From: Planococcus salinus
GTDB taxonomy: Bacteria > Bacillota > Bacilli > Bacillales_A > Planococcaceae
Direction: 5' to 3'
Length of the DNA: 64,000 nucleotides
NCBI RefSeq assembly: GCF_003719725.1
Contig: NZ_RIAX01000002.1
Location: 248,001 to 312,000 of the forward strand
Within the stretch, counting starts at the first letter, position 1. Each line of letters opens with the position of its first letter. A program made the translations under genes and the position numbers. The notes beneath the pieces are model-generated. The model worked only from the letters and a program-made list of their open reading frames with translations, ran no database searches and was not told where the DNA came from. Positions 1 to 8,381 of the stretch are shown one piece after another.

Positions 1-130
1 TGCCGCTGTAATTGCCTTCTTCGATTCCGATTAAAAAACGTTCCTGTATTTTGGTGGCTTGATGCAAATATTCCAACGTATAGCCTTTTTCGATTCTCGC
101 TTTTTTCAAGCGATCACCTAGTTCACTCAC
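1..130 (-). CDS. ymfM: RodZ/YmfM-like helix-turn-helix protein, N-terminal fragment
   Basis: Only the first 43 codons are in the window; the rest lies beyond position 1. The reading starts at a GTG (128-130) preceded by GGTGG five bases upstream, giving MSELGDRLKKARIEKGYTLE and continuing with a second helix and IEEGNYSG. This is the cytoplasmic XRE-type helix-turn-helix of RodZ/YmfM, a membrane protein that links MreB to cell-wall elongation. In B. subtilis ymfM follows ymfK and precedes pgsA-cinA-recA, as the position here suggests. The membrane and extracytoplasmic parts cannot be seen, so the identification rests on the N-terminus and context. Confidence 0.8.
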   Translation of the reverse strand, partial: MSELGDRLKKARIEKGYTLEYLHQATKIQERFLIGIEEGNYSG

Positions 131-147
131 ACTTTCCACCCACTTAC

Positions 148-948
148 TTAAAAGTTAAAACCGCCACCAAACATATCTGCTTGCTCATTACTGTTCATGA
201 AGTTATTTTTTTCCATTACTTCATATGTGATCTTTTCATCGGGATGATGACGCAGTTCGATAATATAGTCGAAATCTTCGATACTGTATTCGGACTGCTG
301 GATAAACATATCCGGATGTTCCACAACTTTGATGGTAGGCATACGCATCATTTCCCGGACCAGCTGCATATGGCGCTCATCTGACGCCCGTCTTGTCACA
401 ATCCCATCCAAGATGAAAATGTTGTTTGAGTTATGTTCATCGCCCATCAATTGATTTCGCACAGTTTGTTTAATCATCGTTGAAGACAGGAAAATCCATT
501 TTTTGTTTGCACTGACACTTGCCGCTACAACCGATTCGGTTTTCCCGACCCGTGGCATGCCGCGGATACCGACCAGCTTATGGCCTTCCTGTTTGAAGAT
601 TTCTGCCATAAAATCCACCAGCAGACCGAGTTCATCGCGAACAAAACGGAATGTTTTCCGATCATCGACATCACGCTGAATATAGCGTCCGTGGCGGACT
701 GCCAGTATGTCCCGTAATTTCGGTTCGCGGTACTTGGTGATCACAATGGTGTCAATGGTCGAAACGATCTGCTCAAAACGTTCCAGCTGCACATCATGCT
801 CAGCACGCAACAGCATCCCGCGCCTGCCCTGGTCGACACCATTGATGGTGACGATATTGACACGCAGCATCCCCAGCAGAGAAGCTATGTCCCCTAATAG
901 TCCCGGACGATTCACTTGAATTTCGTATTCAAAATACCATTCTCTCAT
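148..948 (-). CDS. ymfK: Conserved DUF3388 protein YmfK: ACT-like domain plus P-loop
   Basis: A 266-residue protein of unknown function, conserved next to rodZ-pgsA in Bacilli. Residues 5-70 read like an ACT-type small-molecule-binding domain (RPGLLGDIASLLG near residue 14). Residues 130-137 form a Walker A motif (GMPRVGKT), and NNIFILDG near 175-182 could be the Walker B strand with Asp181. There is no signal peptide or membrane segment, so it is probably cytosolic. The C-terminus is Gly/Phe-rich (GGGFNF). Eighteen bases separate its stop from the ymfM start. In B. subtilis the small gene ymfJ lies between ymfI and ymfK; here only a terminator and an 85-base gap occupy that place. The domain readings are mine; the family has no established activity that I know of. 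Confidence 0.85.
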   Translation of the reverse strand: MREWYFEYEIQVNRPGLLGDIASLLGMLRVNIVTINGVDQGRRGMLLRAEHDVQLERFEQIVSTIDTIVITKYREPKLRDILAVRHGRYIQRDVDDRKTFRFVRDELGLLVDFMAEIFKQEGHKLVGIRGMPRVGKTESVVAASVSANKKWIFLSSTMIKQTVRNQLMGDEHNSNNIFILDGIVTRRASDERHMQLVREMMRMPTIKVVEHPDMFIQQSEYSIEDFDYIIELRHHPDEKITYEVMEKNNFMNSNEQADMFGGGFNF

Positions 949-1033
949 TCCTCATCCGACCTTTCGATTCTAAGTAGTAACGATTTCTTGATATCTTTAA
1001 TAATAGCGGATTTACCCCTTTAAGAAAAGGAAT

Positions 1034-1062
1034 AAAAAGAAGGAAAAGGTTTCCTTCTTTTT
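1034..1062 (-). terminator. Rho-independent terminator after ymfI
   Basis: Thirteen-base perfect inverted repeat (1034-1046 with 1050-1062) whose arms are AAAAAGAAGGAAA and its complement, with a 3-base loop. On the minus strand the descending arm ends in a run of T and directly follows the ymfI stop codon. The 3' arm supplies its own U-tract. Confidence 0.8.
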
Positions 1063-1782
1063 CTACATATGCCAACCACCATTTATCCGCAATATTTGGC
1101 CCGTCATGTAATCGGCTTTGCCATTCACCAAAAAACTGACAGCATCCGCAATGTCCTTCGGCTCTCCGAAACCCAGCGGTATTTCCTGCTGGAGTTCTTC
1201 CAGTTCTTCTTCTGACAAGAAATGGTTCATCTTTGTCTGGATAAAACCGGGAGACACCGCATTGACACGCGTTCCTGCAGGCGCCATTTCTTTCGCATAG
1301 GCTTTAACAAACGCCGATTGGGCACCTTTGACAGCGGAATAAACAGTTTCCATCGAAGCGCCTGTTTCCCCCCAAATGGAAGTGACAAAGACGACATATG
1401 ATTTCGGGTGTCTATGGAAAAACGGCGAGATAAAACGAATTGCTTCGACCGGGTTTTTGACATGGACGTGCCAGAGGGCGTCCATGTCTTCTGACGTTGT
1501 CTCGGTAAGCAGCTTCACTATGCTCTGACCACTTGCCACAACTATACAGGAAGCATCATACACTTGGTCAGCAACTAGTTTCGCACTGCCGCTTTGGGAA
1601 AGATCCGATTGAAGGGCAATGAATTCCTGACGCGGAAATTCGTCGGCCAATTGCTGCGTCAGCTCTGAAATTCCGTTTCTATTCCAATGAAGGTACAAAG
1701 ACCATCCATCTTCCGCCAATTGTCGGCAGATACTTTGACCGATTTCACCTGAAGCTCCCAATACTACAGCAAACCGTTTCAC
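1063..1782 (-). CDS. ymfI: SDR-family EF-P 5-aminopentanone reductase YmfI
   Basis: A 239-residue short-chain dehydrogenase/reductase. It has the nucleotide-binding GASGEIG near residue 9, a catalytic-type Ser in VFVTSIWGE, and the YxxxK pair in YSAVK. In B. subtilis the orthologue reduces the aminopentanone group on elongation factor P to aminopentanol; earlier annotations call it a 3-oxoacyl-ACP reductase. The start is a GTG at 1780-1782 that overlaps the ymfH stop by four bases (GTGA), with AAGGA six bases upstream, so the two genes are translationally coupled. A terminator follows the stop codon. Length and motifs are complete; substrate assignment rests on orthology. Confidence 0.85.
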   Translation of the reverse strand: MKRFAVVLGASGEIGQSICRQLAEDGWSLYLHWNRNGISELTQQLADEFPRQEFIALQSDLSQSGSAKLVADQVYDASCIVVASGQSIVKLLTETTSEDMDALWHVHVKNPVEAIRFISPFFHRHPKSYVVFVTSIWGETGASMETVYSAVKGAQSAFVKAYAKEMAPAGTRVNAVSPGFIQTKMNHFLSEEELEELQQEIPLGFGEPKDIADAVSFLVNGKADYMTGQILRINGGWHM

Positions 1783-3080
1783 TCGCTTTCCTTCTTCGGC
1801 GGTATGATGGAAAAGATGGACTGCTGGCTTTCATCGCTGACGGACTGGAAAGCTTCCTGCAAATCAGCTACTTCAATTTCTTCGAGCATCGGCACGACAT
1901 CAAATAAGTTCATGTCATTGAACGCATAGCGGGTAAACTGATTGGCGATGTATTCAGGAGAATTCAGCGCCCGCAGGAAAAAGCCGATTTTTTTTCGGCG
2001 AACACGATCCAGGTCGTCCTGTCCAAACGGCCATTTTTCTTTTGCTTTTCTGACAGTTTCCAGTACTTCATGAGCCAGCGTTTCCGGTTCATTCGTATCG
2101 GACCCGATCAACGCATAGCCGAATCCATTTTCCAGTGAATAATCAAAGGAATACGATTCATCGATCCAATCGCTTTCATACGCGTTGTGATAGAAGTCAG
2201 ACGTTCTGCCAAACAGCAATTCATACGCAAGCTGCGCAGACAATTCATGTTTCAGCATTTCAGAACCGGATAAATCCAGTTTTTCCGGCTTGATGCCGAC
2301 AAACACCTTGGGCTTTTGCACGCTCATTTCCAATGTCCGTTGTTTGATCGCCGCTTCCATCGGTTCTTCCGGATAGATGCGAACAATTTCTTCAGGTTCA
2401 TCAAACGTTTTTTGCCCCTGGTTCTGCCGGACAAACTCCATCATGCTGTCTGGATCAACGGCTCCGACGATGAACAGCACCATATTCGATGGATGGTAAA
2501 AAGTGTTATAACATGTATACAAATGTTCAGCTGTGATTTCCTGAATCGATTCCACTGTACCTGCAATGTCGATTTTTACAGGATGGTTTTTATACAAGTT
2601 CTCGATGATGCCGAAATACAAGCGCCAATCCGGCTGGTCGTCGTACATGGTGATTTCCTGGGCGATGATGCCTTTTTCTTTTTCCACTGTTTTTTCTGTG
2701 AAATAAGGGCTCTGGACGAAATCGAGTAATGTTTCTACGTTTTCCTGGATTTGACCGGTAGCCGAAAACAGATAAGCTGTCCGCGTGAAAGAAGTAAAGG
2801 CGTTGGCAGCAGCCCCTTGCTTGCTGAACTGCTGGAATATATCCCCTTCTTCTTTCTCAAACATTTTATGCTCCAGGAAATGGGCAATCCCGTCCGGAAC
2901 TTTGATTGGCTGCTCTTCGCCCAGCGGCACAAAATGGTTGTCAATTGACCCATACTTGGTTGTAAAAGTCGCAAATGTTTTGGAAAAGCCTTTTTTCGGG
3001 AGAATATACACTTGCAGTCCGTTTGGAAGTTTTTCCTGATAAAGGGTTTCATCTAATTGTTCAAACTGTACTTTATTCAT
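1779..3080 (-). CDS. ymfH: M16-family zinc peptidase YmfH (catalytic-type subunit)
   Basis: A 433-residue insulinase-family (M16) protein. The inverted zinc motif HFLEH lies near residue 68 and is followed by the typical MFEKEEGDIFQQFSKQGA stretch, so the metal site looks intact. No signal peptide is seen. The ATG at 3078-3080 is chosen because AAGGAGG lies nine bases before it; an upstream in-frame ATG is fused to that ribosome-binding site. Its 5' end overlaps ymfF by eight bases and its 3' end overlaps ymfI. Pairing a zinc-motif subunit with one lacking it (YmfF) recalls two-subunit M16 peptidases. The substrate is unknown. Confidence 0.85.
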   Translation of the reverse strand: MNKVQFEQLDETLYQEKLPNGLQVYILPKKGFSKTFATFTTKYGSIDNHFVPLGEEQPIKVPDGIAHFLEHKMFEKEEGDIFQQFSKQGAAANAFTSFTRTAYLFSATGQIQENVETLLDFVQSPYFTEKTVEKEKGIIAQEITMYDDQPDWRLYFGIIENLYKNHPVKIDIAGTVESIQEITAEHLYTCYNTFYHPSNMVLFIVGAVDPDSMMEFVRQNQGQKTFDEPEEIVRIYPEEPMEAAIKQRTLEMSVQKPKVFVGIKPEKLDLSGSEMLKHELSAQLAYELLFGRTSDFYHNAYESDWIDESYSFDYSLENGFGYALIGSDTNEPETLAHEVLETVRKAKEKWPFGQDDLDRVRRKKIGFFLRALNSPEYIANQFTRYAFNDMNLFDVVPMLEEIEVADLQEAFQSVSDESQQSIFSIIPPKKESE

Positions 3081-4347
3081 TCGGTTCATCCTCCTTGCCT
3101 GATAGGAAATACGTCATTTCCAAGGAAAGTTTCTGGGCCACTTCAGCCAATTGTTCTTTCGTAACTTCTCTCCATTGATTGATCATTTGTTCGGGCTCGA
3201 AAGGGTCAAATAATTCCGTGTACTGGTCATAGATATCTATTTGCCCTCGTGCAGAATCGAGCGCCTCTTTTAACTGGTTGGTCAAAAGGGCTTTGGTTTG
3301 ATCCAGTTCCACGTCTGTAATATTTCCTTTCTTCATTTCTTCCACTTGCTCAAGAATCAGTGTCACTGCTTTTTCTTCGAGTTTCGAATCAATCCCCGCC
3401 AAGATGAACAATAAACCGAATTGGGAAGCATAGGAACTCGATACATAATAGGCCATGCTTTCTTTTTCACGGATATTTACAAACAGTTTCGAGTGGGCAT
3501 AGCCCCCTAAAACGCCGTTCATCAACTGCATGACCGGAAACTTCTCGTCTTTAAATGTGACAGGTGAAAAAAACGTCATGTGAAGCTTGCCCTGTTTCAT
3601 GTCTTCGTATTCTGCCACACGGGGTTGTTTGGGCTTGGTCAATTCCAACGCCGGTGCATCAATCGCTTTCTCCCTGTCTTTAAAATGGAAATAGTCTTCA
3701 ATAAAAGAAGCGATTGTTTCAGATTGGATATCACCCACAGCATATATTTCAACTTCGTTCGTTTCGAGCATAGCACGGTATTCGTCCATCAACTGCTGAT
3801 TGGTGACTTTTTCCACTTCTTCAATTGTACCGTTGGCTGGAATGGAAGCCGGATGGTCAGGTAAAGCAAGATCCAGCATCCGTTGTTGCGCATAGCGCGT
3901 CTTTTCGTCAAAAATCGATTCGATGCGTTGTTTGACAGCATTTTTCTCACGGGTAAACACCGATTCTTTGAATAAGCCATTCTCCAAATTCGGTTTGAAC
4001 AAGACGATATACATCAAATTCATCACTTTTTCGAGTACACCTTCTTCGGATAAATACTGGTCATTCACCGTTTCGACATTCAAGCTGACAATATGTTCGT
4101 TGCCTCTTTTTGTGGAATCTATGTAAAGGGAGGTGCCATAAAGGTCATCCAGCACCATACGAAGCGCCGTATGGGATGGGTAGACTTCATTGCTGTGCTG
4201 CAGTACGTTCGCCAAAATGGAACGGGCTGAAGCTTTTTCTTTCGTCAGTTTATCTTTAAACTTAACCGAAAAATTTATCGTTTTGAATTGCGTTGTTTCA
4301 TTAACATGTACATTAACGCCTTTTGCAATATTTCTCGTATGAAACAT
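3073..4347 (-). CDS. ymfF: M16-family peptidase homologue YmfF without the zinc motif
   Basis: A 424-residue insulinase-like protein, first gene of ymfF-ymfH-ymfI. It has the M16 fold signatures (MNGVLGGYAHSKLFVNIREK near residue 285), but where the HxxEH motif should be there is only ANVLQHSNEVYP, so zinc catalysis is not expected. This is normal for YmfF and not a local defect. The ATG start has GAGAGGGG seven bases upstream. A promoter lies at 4377-4406, immediately after the nupQ terminator. The likely role is the non-catalytic partner of YmfH; the family also resembles peptide-maturation peptidases, but nothing here identifies a peptide substrate. Confidence 0.85.
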   Translation of the reverse strand: MFHTRNIAKGVNVHVNETTQFKTINFSVKFKDKLTKEKASARSILANVLQHSNEVYPSHTALRMVLDDLYGTSLYIDSTKRGNEHIVSLNVETVNDQYLSEEGVLEKVMNLMYIVLFKPNLENGLFKESVFTREKNAVKQRIESIFDEKTRYAQQRMLDLALPDHPASIPANGTIEEVEKVTNQQLMDEYRAMLETNEVEIYAVGDIQSETIASFIEDYFHFKDREKAIDAPALELTKPKQPRVAEYEDMKQGKLHMTFFSPVTFKDEKFPVMQLMNGVLGGYAHSKLFVNIREKESMAYYVSSSYASQFGLLFILAGIDSKLEEKAVTLILEQVEEMKKGNITDVELDQTKALLTNQLKEALDSARGQIDIYDQYTELFDPFEPEQMINQWREVTKEQLAEVAQKLSLEMTYFLSGKEDEPNE

Positions 4348-4376
4348 GTAAATTCCCCTCTCGTCGTCATGCCTTA

Positions 4377-4406
4377 ACTATACCGAACTTTTTCCTTCAA
4401 TTGCAA
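4377..4406 (-). promoter_or_regulatory. SigA-type promoter of ymfF-ymfH-ymfI
   Basis: TTGCAA (4401-4406) and TATAGT (4377-4382) separated by 18 bases, 30 bases upstream of the ymfF start. The -35 box begins just past the U-tract of the nupQ terminator. Confidence 0.65.
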
Positions 4407-4410
4407 ACAA

Positions 4411-4439
4411 AGAAAAAGAGCCGTCGCAATGACGGCTCT
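4411..4439 (-). terminator. Rho-independent terminator of the nup operon
   Basis: Nine-base perfect stem (AGAGCCGTC and GACGGCTCT, 4417-4439) with a 5-base loop, followed on the minus strand by TTTTTCTTTG, just after the nupQ stop. Confidence 0.9.
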
Positions 4440-4446
4440 GCTATTT

Positions 4447-5457
4447 TTAACGCTGTCCTTTGATGTATGGCTTTCCGTTCGCTTTTGGTGCATTGGCCCG
4501 TCCAATAAAACCGGCAAGCGCCAGAATCGTTAACACATAAGGAAGAATCAGCAGGAAGACATTTGGAACATCCTCGATGAAAGGAATCGAAGACCCGGCA
4601 ATACTCAATGACTGGGCAAGACCGAAGAACAAAGCAGCCCCCATGGCACCAAGTGGATGCCACTTCCCGAATATCATCGCTGCCAGCGCCATAAATCCTT
4701 GACCGTTGATTGTCGCATGACCAAAGTCACCTGTCACCGTCTGGGCATAGATTGCGCCTCCGATTCCTGCTAACGCCCCAGAAATCATGACGGCCACATA
4801 GCGCATCCGGGTGACGTTGATGCCCATCGTATCTGCCGCCATCGGGTGTTCCCCGACAGACCGCAACCGCAAGCCGAACGGTGTCTTATAAATGACAAAC
4901 CAGGCGACGAACGCCATAGCGATGGCAAAAACGGATGTCATGTATACCTGGCTGAAAAACATCGGCCCGATTATTGGTATATCTGAAAAATCCGGGACGT
5001 TACTGAAAAGCCTTGGGCCGATAAACGGAATATCGGATAAACCGAATGAATCGTAACGCTGAAAACGCTCTGTGATGAAGTCAGTCTGCCCTTTATCGAA
5101 TATGCGCTTGACCAGATACAAAGCCAGTGCAATTGCCAGCAAGTTGATGGCAACACCTGAAACCACTTGGTCTGCACGGAACGATATCGAAGCGACCGCA
5201 TGAACAAGCGACAGCAGCAGAGCGGCAACCATGGCAGCAATCAGTGCCAGCCAAGGAGTCAAGCCCCCGAACTGATCCGCAAATAATAAGTTAAACAGGA
5301 TGCCGACAAAAGCACCGATCACCATCAAACCTTCGAGACCGATATTGACAACTCCCGATCTTTCGGAAAACACACCGCCGAGCGCCACCAAAATAAGTGG
5401 AGCAGCATAGAAAATCGCTGAAGGCACGATGAAATACAAAACTTCCAAGAAACTCAT
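4447..5457 (-). CDS. nupQ: Nucleoside ABC transporter permease NupQ
   Basis: A 336-residue hydrophobic protein of the branched-chain amino acid/ribose-type permease family, with about eight to ten membrane segments. It carries the family signature ERSGVVNIGLEGLM near residue 32. With NupP it forms the membrane channel of the purine-nucleoside importer known as NupNOPQ (YufNOPQ) in B. subtilis. It is the last gene of the operon; its ATG lies one base after the nupP stop, and a strong terminator follows. It is slightly longer than the B. subtilis protein, mainly through an insertion near residues 145-175. Confidence 0.88.
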   Translation of the reverse strand: MSFLEVLYFIVPSAIFYAAPLILVALGGVFSERSGVVNIGLEGLMVIGAFVGILFNLLFADQFGGLTPWLALIAAMVAALLLSLVHAVASISFRADQVVSGVAINLLAIALALYLVKRIFDKGQTDFITERFQRYDSFGLSDIPFIGPRLFSNVPDFSDIPIIGPMFFSQVYMTSVFAIAMAFVAWFVIYKTPFGLRLRSVGEHPMAADTMGINVTRMRYVAVMISGALAGIGGAIYAQTVTGDFGHATINGQGFMALAAMIFGKWHPLGAMGAALFFGLAQSLSIAGSSIPFIEDVPNVFLLILPYVLTILALAGFIGRANAPKANGKPYIKGQR

Positions 5458-5458
5458 C

Positions 5459-6505
5459 TTACTTCGCCTCCTTCTTGTTAGCTGCCCGCAGCAGGAACAG
5501 ACGGATGATATAACCTGAAGCTACAAAGAAAATAATTACGGCAATGACAATTTCCACGATTTCAACAGGTATACCCGCTTCATTCGGCATGTTCAAAGCT
5601 CCATACTTCAGTGAACCGAACAACGATGCGCCGAAAACGACGCCCAGCGGTGTATTCATACCAAGCAGGGCAACCGCGATGCCGTCAAAACCGATCCCGG
5701 TAAAGCCGCCTTTGGAAGATACATACTCAAACGTACCGAGCGCTTCCATCGCTCCGCCCAGACCGGCAAATGCACCGGAAATGACCATGGCCAAAATAAT
5801 GTTTTTGTTAACATTCATGCCGGCATATTCCGAAGCATTCTGGTTGAAACCGACCGCTTTCAGTTCAAAGCCAAGTGTCGTCTTCTCCAAAATGAACCAC
5901 ATGACTGCCACCATTGCGAGCGCGATAAAGATCCCATAATGCAAACGGGAAAAATCCGTCAGATTCTGGAAAAACTCAGAACGCAGCGAGGCGCTTTCAA
6001 AAATGCTTTCTGTCCGATCGCCACCACCTGAAACCGTCCGTATCAGTGCATTGGTCGTATGTAATGCAATGTAGTTCATCATAATGGTAACGATTACTTC
6101 ATGTACGCGAAATTTCGCTTTTAGAAGTCCCGGGACAAATCCCCATAACGCTCCTGCCACTACTGCCGCTAAAAGAGCCAAAGGCAAGTGGATAATTTTT
6201 GGCAATTCAACTGCAACTCCGACATAGGCCGCAGCGAACCAGCCCACAATCAATTGACCTTCCACCCCGATATTAAACAAACCGGAACGGAATGCAAAAG
6301 CAACAGCAAGCCCAGCCAGCAGATAAGGGGTGATCTGCCGAAGCGTTTCTCCAATTGTATATAAATCCCCGAAAATTCCGTTCCATAAAGCCACATATCC
6401 CTCAATTGGACTGTATCCACTTACAACCATGATAATGGCACCAACCAACAGCCCGAGCAATACAGATATGATGGGAACCAGAAGATTCGTCGCTCTATTC
6501 GACAT
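5459..6505 (-). CDS. nupP: Nucleoside ABC transporter permease NupP
   Basis: A 348-residue integral membrane permease, the same length as B. subtilis NupP. It has the GLFNIGVEGQLIVG signature near residue 80 and about eight hydrophobic helices. It partners NupQ in the purine-nucleoside importer. The ATG at 6503-6505 overlaps the 3' end of nupO by eleven bases and has AAGGTGAGG six bases upstream; a further in-frame ATG four codons upstream lacks this spacing. Confidence 0.88.
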   Translation of the reverse strand: MSNRATNLLVPIISVLLGLLVGAIIMVVSGYSPIEGYVALWNGIFGDLYTIGETLRQITPYLLAGLAVAFAFRSGLFNIGVEGQLIVGWFAAAYVGVAVELPKIIHLPLALLAAVVAGALWGFVPGLLKAKFRVHEVIVTIMMNYIALHTTNALIRTVSGGGDRTESIFESASLRSEFFQNLTDFSRLHYGIFIALAMVAVMWFILEKTTLGFELKAVGFNQNASEYAGMNVNKNIILAMVISGAFAGLGGAMEALGTFEYVSSKGGFTGIGFDGIAVALLGMNTPLGVVFGASLFGSLKYGALNMPNEAGIPVEIVEIVIAVIIFFVASGYIIRLFLLRAANKKEAK

Positions 6506-8054
6506 GCTGATCCTCACCTTCCTTCTTGACGCCTTGTTCCTTTGAATTTTTTGACTGGCCGGCCATCAGCAGCCCCAGCTCCTGTTCTGTTGTTTCTTCC
6601 GGAGTGACAATGTCGACAATCTCCCCGTCATGGATAACAGCAATGCGATCTGAAACATTCATAACTTCGTCCAATTCGAAAGATATCAATAACACCGCTT
6701 TGCCGTTGTCCCGCTGTTCAATCAACCGTTTATGGATAAACTCAATTGCTCCAACATCAAGTCCCCGGGTGGGAAGAGCCGCAATCAATAACTCAGGGTT
6801 GCGGTCCACTTCACGTCCGATAATGGCTTTTTGCTGATTCCCGCCCGACAAAGCACGTGCCGGTTCATGAGGACCTTGTGTCCGCACATCAAAATCCTTG
6901 ATGATCTGTGCCGCTTTTTCATTGATTTTGTTGTAATCTATAATGCCTGACTTTGAAATTGGCTGCGCATAGTAAGTCTGAAGCGCAATATTATGGCCGA
7001 TTGGAAAATCCAGTACGAGTCCATGTTTGTGGCGATCCTGGGGAATGTGTCCAACGCCTGATTCAGTGACTTTCCTCGGCTTTAAGCCCGTGACGTCTTT
7101 TCCATGAATCAGGACTTTTCCACTTTTCACTTTGCGGAGCCCTGTGATCGCTTCGATCAGCTCAGATTGTCCGTTGCCATCAATCCCGGCGATGCCGACA
7201 ATTTCTCCTTTTCGGACTTTCAAGTTCAGTTTTTTCACTTTTTCAACACCGCGGTAATCGGTAACGACCAGGTCTTTAATATCCAGTATTTCACCATTTG
7301 GTGAAGCAGGGCCTTTTTCCGTCTTGAATTCCACTTGCCGCCCCACCATCAGAGAAGCCAGTTCGTTCGGATTGGTTTCTGACGTAGTGACCGTTCCGAC
7401 TCCCTGACCTTTCCGGATAACGGTTACACGGTCCGACACATCCATGATTTCTTTCAGCTTGTGCGTAATCAGGATGATGGATTTCCCTTCTGCAATCAGA
7501 CGTTTCATAATTTGGATCAGTTCAATGATTTCCTGCGGTGTCAGTGAAGCAGTCGGCTCATCAAAAATCAAAATTTCTGCGCCTCTGTACAAAGTCTTCA
7601 AGATTTCCACACGCTGCTGCATTCCGACAGATATGTCTTCAATAATCGCATGTGGATCAACGTTTAAGCCATATTGTTCAGACAAAGCCTGTACTTCTTT
7701 CGCAGCGTCTTTTTTGTTTGTCACACCGAACTTCGTCGGCTCGCTTCCCAATACGATGTTCTCAGTTACCGAGAAATTCTCCACCAGCATAAAGTGCTGG
7801 TGGACCATTCCGATACCAAGATCGTTGGCCACGTTCGGATTGGCGATGTTCACTTTTTCCCCGCGCACCCGGATTTCTCCGCCTTCGGGTTGGTACAAGC
7901 CAAACAAAACGTTCATCAGAGTGGATTTTCCCGCACCGTTTTCGCCCAATAAAGCATGGATCTCCCCTTTTTTCAACTGCAGGGTGATATTGTCGTTGGC
8001 GACAAACGATCCAAACTCTTTCCGGATATTTAACATTTCAATTACATATTCCAC
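6495..8054 (-). CDS. nupO: Nucleoside ABC transporter tandem ATPase NupO
   Basis: A 519-residue protein with two fused ABC domains. The first has an intact Walker A (GENGAGKST, residues 37-45), a signature-like SVGMQQRVE and Walker B FDEPTASL. The second has a degenerate P-loop (GIDGNGQSE) with LSGGNQQK and AALPTRGLD, as in the sugar/nucleoside importer ATPases, so ATP hydrolysis probably occurs at only one composite site. The GTG at 8052-8054 is chosen because GAGGGAGTG lies six bases upstream and the protein then aligns with NupO. The reading frame stays open 49 codons further upstream, but no ribosome-binding site supports that. It is separated from nupN by a terminator and a 230-base leader. 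Confidence 0.88.
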   Translation of the reverse strand: MEYVIEMLNIRKEFGSFVANDNITLQLKKGEIHALLGENGAGKSTLMNVLFGLYQPEGGEIRVRGEKVNIANPNVANDLGIGMVHQHFMLVENFSVTENIVLGSEPTKFGVTNKKDAAKEVQALSEQYGLNVDPHAIIEDISVGMQQRVEILKTLYRGAEILIFDEPTASLTPQEIIELIQIMKRLIAEGKSIILITHKLKEIMDVSDRVTVIRKGQGVGTVTTSETNPNELASLMVGRQVEFKTEKGPASPNGEILDIKDLVVTDYRGVEKVKKLNLKVRKGEIVGIAGIDGNGQSELIEAITGLRKVKSGKVLIHGKDVTGLKPRKVTESGVGHIPQDRHKHGLVLDFPIGHNIALQTYYAQPISKSGIIDYNKINEKAAQIIKDFDVRTQGPHEPARALSGGNQQKAIIGREVDRNPELLIAALPTRGLDVGAIEFIHKRLIEQRDNGKAVLLISFELDEVMNVSDRIAVIHDGEIVDIVTPEETTEQELGLLMAGQSKNSKEQGVKKEGEDQHVE

Positions 8055-8277
8055 TGGTTTCACTCCCTCGAAAACTGGTAACTTCTTGCTGTATAAGCTG
8101 AACCAATAATTTTTACCTCTCGGTCTTCCGCAAAACGGCTTTGCATGCCTGTGGAAAACGTCCATCCGGAGGATTTCCACAACTACCATTAACCCGTTCA
8201 ATACACAGCTTAATTAATACAGGAAAGGCTTCTCTGCCCAAAAGCCTTTCATCTACTAATTTTCTGAAAAATAGACG
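8055..8277 (-). other. nupO leader with second hairpin
   Basis: Non-coding stretch between the nupN terminator and nupO. It holds a 9-bp stem (8223-8231 with 8242-8250, GAAAGGCTT and its complement) with a 10-base loop and no U-tract after it. TTGGGC and TATTAA spaced 16 bases apart at the hairpin could be a weak promoter. I see no purine-riboswitch core. The nupO ribosome-binding site is at its end. Confidence 0.45.
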
Positions 8278-8317
8278 AAAAAAAATCATAAAGACCGGTT
8301 AAACCGGTCTTTATGAT
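8278..8317 (-). terminator. Strong terminator between nupN and nupO
   Basis: Sixteen-base perfect inverted repeat (8285-8300 with 8302-8317, centre AGACCGGTT/AACCGGTCT) followed on the minus strand by eight T. It lies 65 bases after the nupN stop and should raise nupN mRNA over nupOPQ. Confidence 0.92.
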
Positions 8318-8381
8318 GACCGCATAAGACAGCTCCGAAACCGGAGCATTATTACCCATTTATAACGGGATAATATGTGGT

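Noticed and set aside
3073..4347. YmfF as a broken protease gene
   Set aside because: The missing zinc motif is a feature of the YmfF family; the gene is full length and in frame.
8055..8201. 49-codon N-terminal extension of NupO
   Set aside because: The frame is open, but the extension has no ribosome-binding site, does not match the family, and GTG at 8052-8054 has a good site.
8055..8381. Purine riboswitch before the nucleoside transporter
   Set aside because: None of the conserved junction sequences of the purine aptamer is present; the region holds a terminator and a simple hairpin.
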